A stretch of 8,352 nucleotides of DNA from Clostridia bacterium. Its GTDB lineage: Bacteria > Bacillota > Clostridia > Christensenellales > Borkfalkiaceae. The position numbers were made by a program, and so were the translations under genes. The stretch lies in NCBI GenBank assembly GCA_017646555.1, contig JAGCMG010000104.1:1-8352 (forward strand), given 5' to 3'. Under the pieces are notes generated by a model that was not told the DNA's origin, searched no databases, and saw only the letters and a list, made by a program, of their open reading frames with translations. Positions 1 to 5,878 of this stretch are shown here, piece after piece (positions within the stretch are counted from its first letter, which is position 1; every line of letters starts with the position of its first letter).

Positions 1-139
1 AAGTTAAAATAGGATGAACTGCTATTTCCCAATCCTTGTTGCCATCTAAAATTGCAAAAATAACGGCTGTTGCTAATGAAATAATAGTCGCAACGAGCAT
101 TAAAGTTCTCTTTAATCGTATACTTTTAACAAGCGTCAT
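1..139 (-). CDS. N-terminal fragment of an unidentified membrane protein, cut by the window edge
   Basis: Reading leftwards from an ATG at 139-137, 46 codons stay open to the window edge, so only the N-terminus is visible. The start is well supported: CGGAGG lies 5 nt upstream (145-150) and a good promoter precedes it. The peptide begins with a basic stretch (MTLVKSIRLKR), followed by one hydrophobic segment at about residues 12-31 (LMLVATIISLATAVIFAILDG), then a polar stretch (NKDWEIAVHP). This fits a signal anchor or the first helix of a multi-pass protein. I do not recognise the family. It is divergent from lexA, the position of the SOS division inhibitor yneA in Bacillus, but nothing visible resembles a LysM domain, so that link is only positional. 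Confidence 0.75.
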   Translation of the reverse strand, partial: MTLVKSIRLKRTLMLVATIISLATAVIFAILDGNKDWEIAVHPILT

Positions 140-160
140 ATTAGCCTCCGTTTTTTAATT

Positions 161-189
161 ATTATAACAAATAATTAAGCGTTTGTAAA
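161..189 (-). promoter_or_regulatory. Sigma-A-type promoter for the leftward membrane gene
   Basis: On the minus strand TTTACA (189-184) is followed by a 17-nt spacer and a perfect TATAAT (166-161). The predicted start of transcription falls near 154, leaving a leader of only about 15 nt that contains the CGGAGG ribosome binding site. The -10 box lies about 70 nt from the LexA operator, so direct LexA repression of this promoter is not obvious. Confidence 0.75.
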
Positions 190-236
190 TAATATACCGA
201 AATTTATAAGAACGAATTAAAAATTTAATTAAAAAT

Positions 237-250
237 CAAACAAATGTTTG
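237..250. promoter_or_regulatory. Probable LexA operator (SOS box)
   Basis: CAAACAAATGTTTG is an inverted repeat, CAAAC-N4-GTTTG. It resembles the Gram-positive LexA box (GAAC-N4-GTTC core), with A/T in place of the G/C next to the AAC/GTT arms. It overlaps the first three bases of the lexA -35 box, an ideal place for repression, and it lies 45 nt before the lexA start codon. Autoregulation by LexA is the standard arrangement; binding here is inferred from symmetry and location. Confidence 0.78.
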
Positions 251-276
251 ACTTTTTGTTTTATTTATGATACGAT
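248..276 (+). promoter_or_regulatory. lexA promoter
   Basis: TTGACT (248-253) and TACGAT (271-276) are separated by exactly 17 nt, giving a good vegetative promoter. The region just upstream (about 214-236) is nearly pure A/T and could act as an UP element. The -35 box is covered in part by the LexA operator. The leader to the ATG at 296 is about 12 nt and holds a modest ribosome binding site (AAAAAAGG, ending at 288). Confidence 0.8.
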
Positions 277-295
277 ATGAAAAAAAGGTCGAATT

Positions 296-886
296 ATGAA
301 GAAAATTGACGAAAAAATACAAAAAGTATACGAATACATAGAACAATTTTTAACTGATAACGGTTACCCACCGTCAGTTAGGGAAATTCAAACAAAATTA
401 TCAATAAAATCAACAGCAACGGTTTACGATTATATCGAACGACTTAAAATGCGTGGACTATTGACGAAATCCCCTACCAAAAATAGAGCAATCGGGTTAG
501 CTAAGCGCATAGATAAGTTTGACGCCGTTCCAATAGTCGGCACAGTTACTGCTGGTCAACCGATTTTAGCGATAGAAAATATTGAGGGATATTGCCCCCT
601 TCCAGACGAGTTTTCATCAGACGATAGATTTATGCTTAAAGTCATCGGTGATAGTATGATAAATGCTGGAATTTATAACGGCGATAAAATTATCGTTAAA
701 AAGCAATCCGTTGCTGATGACGGCGATATTATCGTTGCGTTAATTGATGATTCTGCTACGGTTAAAAGATTTTATAAAAAGAACGGTAAAGTAGTTCTTC
801 ACCCTGAAAACGACACTATGTCCGATATGATTTTTGACGATATTATAGTTTTGGGAAAAGTCGAAGGTCTTATTAGAAAATTTTAA
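296..886 (+). CDS. lexA: LexA repressor, SOS regulator (self-cleaving serine peptidase)
   Basis: A 196-residue protein, close to the usual LexA length of about 200. Residues 1-65 form the N-terminal winged helix-turn-helix (GYPPSVREI, then STATVYDYIERLKMRGLL) that binds SOS boxes. The C-terminal peptidase S24 domain has the Ala86-Gly87 cleavage bond in GTVTAGQPI, the nucleophile Ser120 in GDSM, and the general base Lys157 in ATVKRFY. These match E. coli Ala84-Gly85, Ser119 and Lys156 within one or two residues, so the protein should be competent for RecA-stimulated self-cleavage. The gene is alone on the plus strand, has its own promoter with an overlapping operator, and is closed by a strong hairpin 23 nt after its stop. 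Start chosen at the ATG just after the AAGG site. Confidence 0.97.
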   Translation: MKKIDEKIQKVYEYIEQFLTDNGYPPSVREIQTKLSIKSTATVYDYIERLKMRGLLTKSPTKNRAIGLAKRIDKFDAVPIVGTVTAGQPILAIENIEGYCPLPDEFSSDDRFMLKVIGDSMINAGIYNGDKIIVKKQSVADDGDIIVALIDDSATVKRFYKKNGKVVLHPENDTMSDMIFDDIIVLGKVEGLIRKF

Positions 887-908
887 ATAAAAAAATAATT
901 TATCAATA

Positions 909-939
909 AAAAAACAATCGGTTTTGCCGATTGTTTTTT
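909..939. terminator. Bidirectional intrinsic terminator between lexA and rluB
   Basis: A 13-bp perfect inverted repeat (909-921 with 927-939) has the core CAATCGG/CCGATTG and a 5-nt loop. It is flanked by T-runs on both strands: T(6) at 934-939 for lexA, and seven Ts on the minus strand from 914 down to 908 for the rluB operon. The two transcription units converge here, so one hairpin can serve both. The rluB stop codon at 943 lies almost against the stem. Confidence 0.92.
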
Positions 940-942
940 GTT

Positions 943-1644
943 TTATAAACTTCTTAAATATTCAACTTCTCTAGGGGTTAATCTTCTTACGTCGCCACGG
1001 TTCATACCCGTTAACATAAGTTCACCGATTTTTATTCGTTTTAAAAAGTCAACTTCAGCCCCAACGGCTTCAATCATTTTACGGATTTGCCTATTTTTAC
1101 CTTCGGTAATGGTTATATGTAACCTAGTACCTTTATGACCGCGTTCAATTAAACGAACGGAACACTTTTTAGTTTTTACACCGTCAATTATAACGCCGTT
1201 GCGTAGATTGTAAAGCCCTTCGTCAGATATAGCCGTTTCAGTTTTAACTAAATATGTTTTAGGCACTTCGTTTTTAGGGTGAGTAAGTTTAAAAGTTAAG
1301 TCCCCGTCATTAGTGAAAATCAACAAACCTTCCGTATCGTAGTCAAGCCTACCTACTGGAAAAACCCTTGCTATATTCGGTGGTAACAATTCCATAACCG
1401 TCTTTCTACCTTTATCGTCTTTAACGGTACAAACGTAACCTTTTGGTTTATTCATAATAAAATAATCAAATTTTTTAACGGCTGATACGGGTCTACCTGA
1501 AACGGTAACTAAATCGTCGATAGAAACTTCGTCCCCAACTGACGCTACTTTACCGTTGATTTTTACAACGCCGTCCATTATTAACTTATCTGCTGAACGC
1601 CTTGAGCAAACACCACTTTCAGCCAAATATTTATTTATGCGCAT
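943..1644 (-). CDS. rluB: Pseudouridine synthase of the RsuA/RluB family, probably 23S rRNA RluB
   Basis: A 233-residue protein. Residues 1-50 are an S4 RNA-binding domain (MRINKYLAESGVCSRRSADKLI, then GVVKINGKVA). The catalytic domain follows, with the RsuA-type motif FPVGRLDYDTEGLL; Asp101 is the expected catalytic aspartate. EGKNRQIRKM (181-190) is the family's conserved C-terminal motif. Such enzymes isomerise one uridine in rRNA; RluB acts at 23S position 2605 (E. coli numbering) and RsuA at 16S position 516. Linkage to scpAB and a carboxypeptidase matches the Bacillus ypuL locus and favours RluB. The ATG at 1644 has AAGGAC 6 nt upstream. It is the last gene of the operon, begins 18 nt after the carboxypeptidase stop, and ends beside the shared terminator. 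Confidence 0.93.
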   Translation of the reverse strand: MRINKYLAESGVCSRRSADKLIMDGVVKINGKVASVGDEVSIDDLVTVSGRPVSAVKKFDYFIMNKPKGYVCTVKDDKGRKTVMELLPPNIARVFPVGRLDYDTEGLLIFTNDGDLTFKLTHPKNEVPKTYLVKTETAISDEGLYNLRNGVIIDGVKTKKCSVRLIERGHKGTRLHITITEGKNRQIRKMIEAVGAEVDFLKRIKIGELMLTGMNRGDVRRLTPREVEYLRSL

Positions 1645-1662
1645 TTTTTTGTCCTTTTAACT

Positions 1663-2745
1663 TTATTTCCCTATTATAGTATAAATTTTTTCGGAAAAAA
1701 TCAAGTTATTTGAAACATAAATATTAACTTTACCAAAAGCAGTGTCTTTTTTAAACGGTTTATTTATAGTTTTAGGGTATTCGTAATCGATTTTAAGCAA
1801 ATTTTCTTCGCTTTCCTTTATCGGAACGGTTATATCGTTTTTAATATATAAACCACATTTTTCTTCGTCCCCGTTTATATCTAAAAAGCCGATAAAATCA
1901 TTTTTTGATGCTACTAATTTTAGCGAATAATCTTTGAAAGAACTATCTAATAATTCGCTTGATTTTTGCCACATATTAGGGCAATTTAACACAACCGTTA
2001 TAACTTCCATACCGTTTTTAAGCGCACTTGAAACTAAACATCTACCCGCTTTTTTAGTATACCCCGTTTTTATTCCCGTCGCTCCGTCGTAAGTTGATAA
2101 CATTTTGTTTTTATTGTATAGCACTCTATCATAATCACGCGTAGTCCACTCAACAGTTACTTTTTTAGTAGAAACTATTTCTCTAAAATCGTCGTTTTTC
2201 ATAGCATAGCAAGATATCAACGCTAAATCATAAGCAGTAGTATAGTGGTTATCGTCGTGAAGCCCGTGTGGATTAGTAAAATTACTGTTTTTTGTACCGA
2301 TTTTTTGCGCTGTTTTATTCATTAATTCGGAAAATTTTTCAATGCTACCACATAAATAACAAGCAAGCGTTTCAGCCGAATCGTTACCTGAGCGCAACAT
2401 AAGCCCAAAAAGTAAGGATTTTACTGAGATTTTTTCGCCAGCCTCTAAATACATACTTGAACCTTCAATACCGACTGTTTTTTCAGTAACCGTTACGACA
2501 TCTGTTAATGATGCGTTCTCAATTACAGTTATTGCCGTTAAGATTTTAGTCGTGCTTGCCATAAATTTTTTTTCGTGAATATTGCTACCAGATAAAACTC
2601 TGCCAGTTTCTTTTTCCATCGCGATAAATGAAGTACCGTCAGCAAACGCTTTTTCAAATTTTTTAGTGGTATATAGCGTTATTATGCTAATTGAAGTTAT
2701 TAATACCATTAGCGCAATAAACAATATCGTTGATATTTTTTTCAT
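1663..2745 (-). CDS. D-alanyl-D-alanine carboxypeptidase (S11 family, DacF/DacB type)
   Basis: A 360-residue penicillin-binding protein that trims the terminal D-Ala from peptidoglycan stem peptides outside the membrane. Residues 7-25 are a hydrophobic signal segment, probably followed by cleavage near AFADG (33-37). All three active-site motifs are present: S64-T-T-K67 (ASTTK), S119-G-N121 (RSGND) and K226-T-G228 (GIKTGYT). NPHGLHDDNHYTTAYDLA is typical of the S11 core. Residues from about 280 form the beta-rich PBP5_C-like domain. No C-terminal amphipathic anchor is obvious, so the N-terminal segment may hold it in the membrane. The ATG overlaps the gerW stop (ATGA) and has GGAGA 8 nt upstream. 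Next to ytfJ and rluB the locus parallels Bacillus dacB (PBP5*, spore cortex), but a vegetative role cannot be excluded. Confidence 0.94.
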   Translation of the reverse strand: MKKISTILFIALMVLITSISIITLYTTKKFEKAFADGTSFIAMEKETGRVLSGSNIHEKKFMASTTKILTAITVIENASLTDVVTVTEKTVGIEGSSMYLEAGEKISVKSLLFGLMLRSGNDSAETLACYLCGSIEKFSELMNKTAQKIGTKNSNFTNPHGLHDDNHYTTAYDLALISCYAMKNDDFREIVSTKKVTVEWTTRDYDRVLYNKNKMLSTYDGATGIKTGYTKKAGRCLVSSALKNGMEVITVVLNCPNMWQKSSELLDSSFKDYSLKLVASKNDFIGFLDINGDEEKCGLYIKNDITVPIKESEENLLKIDYEYPKTINKPFKKDTAFGKVNIYVSNNLIFSEKIYTIIGK

Positions 2746-3110
2746 TTATTATTCTCCATCGTTTTGTTGATAAAATTCTCAGCAAAATCAAAAACTTTAT
2801 CAAAAGGTTCTTTATCAATTTGTATTATTTTATATTCGCTATTATCTGAAATTAAAAAGCCGACGGGCTTTAAATTTATTACAGCACCCGTACCACCTGC
2901 AAAAGGTAATTCGTCATCTTTATGAAAAAATTTAACTTTACCGTATTCCCCACCACCACTCATAAACGCTACCGTTACCTTTGACACGGGTATTATAATT
3001 TTGCCGTTTTCTGCCACTACGGGTGTGCCCATTACGGTGTTTACGTCTATCATTGACGATAAGTTTTTCATAGCCGTCTCAACGACCGTTGCAATTTTTT
3101 CACTTTTCAT
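2742..3110 (-). CDS. ytfJ: GerW/YtfJ-family sporulation-associated protein
   Basis: A 122-residue protein without a signal peptide or membrane helix. Recognised by the family's ordered motifs: SSMIDVNTVMGTPV (18-31), IIIPVSKVTVAF (38-49), the glycine turn SGGGEYG (51-57), PFAGGTGA (69-76) and LKPVGFLI (80-87). It is slightly shorter than typical family members, mainly at the C-terminus. In Bacillus YtfJ (GerW) is made in the forespore and contributes to germination; its biochemical activity is not known. The gene overlaps both neighbours by ATGA junctions (3107-3110 and 2742-2745), so its translation is likely coupled to the DUF2953-like gene and the carboxypeptidase. An AAGGGAA site lies about 8 nt before the ATG. 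Presence of this gene suggests a sporulating ancestor but does not prove sporulation. Confidence 0.9.
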   Translation of the reverse strand: MKSEKIATVVETAMKNLSSMIDVNTVMGTPVVAENGKIIIPVSKVTVAFMSGGGEYGKVKFFHKDDELPFAGGTGAVINLKPVGFLISDNSEYKIIQIDKEPFDKVFDFAENFINKTMENNK

Positions 3111-3631
3111 TTTTTATTCCCTTTTACAAATTGTTTTAATAACGATATTAAAATCCCAAGCAAATTTATAAAAATTGAAGTTTTTAAGTATAAATTTAAT
3201 TGTTCATCAAAAGTATTGCAAAAAAAGTTTGCTTTTGTTTTTAATGACGAATATTTTTCTTTTAATATTGGTAAAATAGTATTTTTTATTACACTAAACG
3301 ACGTTGCCGATAAAAACGGCAAAAATGCGTCGAACGACGAATACTCAACAGTTAAACTAATTTCTTTTACATATCCGCCAGTTAATAAATTAAAACCGTT
3401 ATTATTTTTAATAAGCTCAATTATTTTTAACTTTTTGGCTTTTCCATTACCTATTTTTATAAAAAAATCAGTTCCTAAAACGGTTACTAAAACCGTTGTG
3501 ATTTTTAAAAAATAGGCGTAAATACTACCGTAACTTTTACCGTTTTTTAGGTCGAAAAAAGCAAATAAATTTAATTTTATAGGAAAAATTAGCAATAAAA
3601 AAATAATAGCGGACAAAATTAACAAAGTCAC
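3107..3631 (-). CDS. DUF2953/YtfI-like membrane-anchored protein
   Basis: A 174-residue protein with an N-terminal hydrophobic helix (about residues 2-25, LLILSAIIFLLLIFPIKLNLFAFF), a basic polar middle (KAKKLKIIELIKNNN), and a second hydrophobic stretch at 152-167 (SIFINLLGILISLL). The pattern and its place directly before ytfJ fit the DUF2953 (YtfI) family, whose function is unknown; the family call rests more on context than on strong motifs. The first in-frame start is GTG at 3631, after an in-frame TAA 21 nt upstream, and no convincing Shine-Dalgarno sequence precedes it; a TTG two codons in is an alternative. A 44-nt AT-rich gap with no clear promoter or terminator separates it from scpB. 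The stop overlaps the ytfJ ATG. Very rich in Lys, Asn, Phe and Ile compared with its neighbours. Confidence 0.7.
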   Translation of the reverse strand: MTLLILSAIIFLLLIFPIKLNLFAFFDLKNGKSYGSIYAYFLKITTVLVTVLGTDFFIKIGNGKAKKLKIIELIKNNNGFNLLTGGYVKEISLTVEYSSFDAFLPFLSATSFSVIKNTILPILKEKYSSLKTKANFFCNTFDEQLNLYLKTSIFINLLGILISLLKQFVKGNKK

Positions 3632-3675
3632 ACTATTATTTTTAACTTTTTAACTAAATTTATACCTTTTTTAGA

Positions 3676-4410
3676 TTAATCTCCGTCGATTTTAGAATAA
3701 TCTTCACCTTTTAAAAAGTCAGGAATTTCTTCTTCATCAATCGGTGGAAGTTCGTCATCAGCGTCAGTTACTGCAATTTCAGTAGCAGGTATTTCTTCGG
3801 CTGATTTTTCGGTTTCCGTACCACTTTCATCAAGAACGGGTTTCTGATATAGGTACGCGCCGGCATTAACCTCACCATTAATTTCACGGATTTTAGATAA
3901 GAGTTCTTCGTAATCAGGCAACGCATCAAGCGATTCGATTTCAAAGCGTTTTAAGAATTCGTCCGTCGTGCCAAAAAGGACAGGTCTACCAACGGCGTCT
4001 TTTCTACCGACAGGCTCAATCATTTTAAGTTCTAAAAGTTTTTGTATTGCGTATTCGCTATTGGCACCACGAAGTGCTTCTAAATCAATTCTCGTAACGG
4101 GTTGCTTATAAGCGATAATTGCAGCAACTTCTAAAAGTGAACGCGAAAGTTCTTTTTCTTTTATAGGATTAAGAACCCCCGTTACTTCTTCAGCATATTC
4201 AGGATTAGAACAAAATTGAAGTTTTTTATTAAACTTTAATAATTGTAAACCCGATTCTTTGCCATATTTTTCTTGTAAAGTAGCCACAGCGTCATCAATC
4301 ATACCTTCCGACGCTTCAAGTTTTTCTGCTAAATCTTTAATTGCAACAGGTGTACCCGATAAGAATACTACTGCCTCAATTATACTCGTCAATCTCTCCA
4401 ATTTCTTCAT
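3676..4410 (-). CDS. scpB: Segregation and condensation protein ScpB
   Basis: A 244-residue protein with the two winged-helix domains of ScpB. The first spans about residues 5-80 (SIIEAVVFLSGTPVAIKDLAEKL). The second, about 88-160, carries the most conserved blocks, LSRSLLEVAAIIAYKQPVTR (88-107), LEALRGANSEYAIQKLLE, and GRKDAVGRPVLFGTTDEFLK (135-154). ScpB dimers bind the kleisin ScpA and with SMC form the bacterial condensin used in chromosome compaction and segregation. The C-terminal tail (about 193-244) is acidic and probably disordered (DADDELPPIDEEEIPDF), a common but variable trait. The start overlaps the 3' end of scpA by 35 nt; a GGGAAG-like site lies about 7 nt before the ATG. Confidence 0.97.
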   Translation of the reverse strand: MKKLERLTSIIEAVVFLSGTPVAIKDLAEKLEASEGMIDDAVATLQEKYGKESGLQLLKFNKKLQFCSNPEYAEEVTGVLNPIKEKELSRSLLEVAAIIAYKQPVTRIDLEALRGANSEYAIQKLLELKMIEPVGRKDAVGRPVLFGTTDEFLKRFEIESLDALPDYEELLSKIREINGEVNAGAYLYQKPVLDESGTETEKSAEEIPATEIAVTDADDELPPIDEEEIPDFLKGEDYSKIDGD

Positions 4411-5140
4411 TTCTGTCTTCCCTTAATATCAAGGTTATATCGCCGAATAAATCCTTTTGTTCAACCTTAATATATTGTAATTTTAATAATTCCAAAGTCG
4501 CTTGGAAAGTCGTGATAAGTTCGTTTCGCGTTGCGTTTTTTGAAAAAAGTTCAAAAAAACTAACAAAACCCTTATCTAATAAAGTGCTCCTAATATAATC
4601 AACCTTGTCTTTTACGCTGAAAACTTCCTTAGGGATTTCTTTATTGTCAATTTCGCGCATACGCCTTTCGTCTACACGCATCATTAACTTGAAAAACGCG
4701 TTTACAAGCCCGTCAAGGTTAAAGTCGGAATAAACTACTTTCGTTTCCCCTACGCTCTTATCAGGCTCTTTATAGAACCTGTCAACGTTTTCCATTGTTT
4801 TTAATTTTTCACTTGCTTCTTTATAAAGTTTATACTCTTCAAGTTGTCTAAAAAGTACTTCTTGTTCACTTTCTTCATCAGGTTCGTCAGTCGGGGGTAA
4901 AATTGAGATGGATTTAATTTCCACTAACGTCGCTGCAAATGTCAAATATTCAGTCGCTTTATCTACGTCTAAAAATTCCATCTTTTTTACGTATTCAAGA
5001 TATTGTTCCGTTACGTCTGAAACGAATATTTCACGTATTTCTATTTTCTTTTCTTTTACGAGGTGTAAAAGTAAGTCAAGTGGCCCTTCAAAGTTGTCTA
5101 AAAAGGTATTATACTCAACTATTGATTCAAATTCAGCCAT
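4376..5140 (-). CDS. scpA: Segregation and condensation protein ScpA (kleisin)
   Basis: A 254-residue kleisin that bridges SMC heads and binds ScpB. Visible hallmarks are DNFEGPLDLLLHLVKEKKIEI (15-35), ATEYLTFAATLVEIKSISILPP (62-83), a flexible acidic middle (DEPDEESEQE), and the C-terminal winged helix for the SMC head (FVSFFELFSKNATRNELITTFQATLELLKLQYI). I place the start at the ATG at 5140-5138, which overlaps the preceding M50 stop as TAATG and gives the family's typical N-terminus (MAEFESI). An upstream in-frame TTG at 5158 would add six residues (MGAYFL) but is a weaker start inside the M50 gene. A GGGGG stretch about 11 nt before the ATG is a poor ribosome binding site, so translation probably depends on coupling to the upstream gene. 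Confidence 0.96.
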   Translation of the reverse strand: MAEFESIVEYNTFLDNFEGPLDLLLHLVKEKKIEIREIFVSDVTEQYLEYVKKMEFLDVDKATEYLTFAATLVEIKSISILPPTDEPDEESEQEVLFRQLEEYKLYKEASEKLKTMENVDRFYKEPDKSVGETKVVYSDFNLDGLVNAFFKLMMRVDERRMREIDNKEIPKEVFSVKDKVDYIRSTLLDKGFVSFFELFSKNATRNELITTFQATLELLKLQYIKVEQKDLFGDITLILREDRNEEIGEIDEYN

Positions 5141-5820
5141 TAAAAAATAAGCCCCCAAAATGCAGTTATAGGATAAAACATTACGTCAGTCATATAGCCA
5201 AGCACAGTTCCTAAAATATCAAGGTAAACTAAGCCTGTATAATCAGCAATAACGCTTAAAAGTAGTAAGCCTAATAAAACGTATTGTCCTTTATCTCTTA
5301 AAAAACGATAGATTGGTCCACGCTTTTTATTAAAAGTTTGTACAATCTTAAATCCATCAAGCGGATATAGTGGTAAAAGATTAAACGCGCAAAAGTTAAT
5401 GCTTAAAGACGGAATATATAAGGATACAAAAAGTAGCACGTCGTCAAAATATCCAACGTCGGGAATAATTCCCGCAAAAATAGCGCGAATTACCAACATA
5501 AATAGCGGATAAGTTAAAAATGCTAATAGGTAATTAGCTAAAACGCCGGCAATTGAAACCCAAAAACAGCCCGCTTTATATTTTCTAAAATTATTTGGAT
5601 TAACCGGAACGGGTTTACCCCAACCAAAACGCACTAATACTATTGCTAAAAGCCCGTATAAATCAACGTGTGCAATCGGGTTTAAGGTAAGTCTACCGTT
5701 AACGCGCGGAGTATAATCACCATATTTATCAGCAACGAAAGCATGCGCAAATTCGTGCACGGGTAAAACTATCATAAGTGCGATAAATACCGATAAATAT
5801 TCGATAAGTTTACCTACCAT
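5140..5820 (-). CDS. M50-family (site-2 protease-like) membrane zinc metallopeptidase
   Basis: A 226-residue integral membrane protein of the short YwhC/YwmF-like S2P group, with no PDZ domain visible. The zinc motif HEFAH (H22, E23, H26) lies in the first helix (about 7-29). The third metal ligand is expected in NLLPLYPLDG (147-156, Asp155). GKPVPVNPNNFRKYKAG (68-84) is typical of this group. In SIAGVLANYLLA (89-100) the usual AGPxAN proline is Val93. Further hydrophobic segments lie at about 50-64, 86-113, 127-150, 179-196 and 200-222. Such proteins cleave substrates within the membrane; the substrate is unknown. It is the first gene of the seven-gene operon, with a strong TAAGGAGAG site 5 nt before its ATG and a good promoter upstream. 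In many Firmicutes an M50 gene sits directly before scpA. Confidence 0.93.
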   Translation of the reverse strand: MVGKLIEYLSVFIALMIVLPVHEFAHAFVADKYGDYTPRVNGRLTLNPIAHVDLYGLLAIVLVRFGWGKPVPVNPNNFRKYKAGCFWVSIAGVLANYLLAFLTYPLFMLVIRAIFAGIIPDVGYFDDVLLFVSLYIPSLSINFCAFNLLPLYPLDGFKIVQTFNKKRGPIYRFLRDKGQYVLLGLLLLSVIADYTGLVYLDILGTVLGYMTDVMFYPITAFWGLIF

Positions 5821-5846
5821 TTTCTCTCCTTAAAACCTTAATTAAT

Positions 5847-5875
5847 ATTATAAAATATTAACGCGAAAAAATCAA
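5847..5875 (-). promoter_or_regulatory. Promoter of the M50-scpA-scpB-rluB operon
   Basis: On the minus strand TTGATT (5875-5870) is followed by a 17-nt spacer and a perfect TATAAT (5852-5847). The -35 box begins only 3 nt beyond the ABC-F stop codon, and no hairpin lies between, so readthrough from the ABC-F gene may also contribute. This is the only clear promoter found for the seven genes down to 943. Confidence 0.82.
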
Positions 5876-5878
5876 GTC

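Noticed and set aside
167..186. Loose inverted repeat ACAAA...TTTGT near the leftward promoter as a second LexA box
   Set aside because: The arm spacing is 10 nt, not 4, and it lacks the AAC/GTT core on one side, so it does not fit a LexA site.
938..1138. Plus-strand open frame of 66 codons starting in the terminator
   Set aside because: It lies antisense inside rluB, starts within the hairpin with no ribosome binding site, and its peptide resembles no protein; rluB has clear motifs.
3303..3319. Hairpin TGCCG-N7-CGGCA
   Set aside because: Short stem inside coding sequence with no T-run after it; chance is sufficient explanation.
3479..3497. Inverted repeat AACGGTT-N5-AACCGTT as a terminator or operator
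   Set aside because: It lies within the DUF2953-like coding region, the stem is not followed by a T-run on either strand, and no promoter is nearby.
3216..3515. Plus-strand open frame of 99 codons antisense to the DUF2953-like gene
   Set aside because: No ribosome binding site; AT-rich sequence makes long chance frames likely; the minus frame fits the operon and overlaps ytfJ by ATGA.
4908..5214. Two overlapping plus-strand frames of 80 and 91 codons over scpA
   Set aside because: Both are antisense to well-conserved ScpA motifs and have no start signals.
5840..5878. Terminator between the ABC-F gene and the M50 gene
   Set aside because: No stable inverted repeat with a following T-run was found; the stretch is better explained as a promoter.
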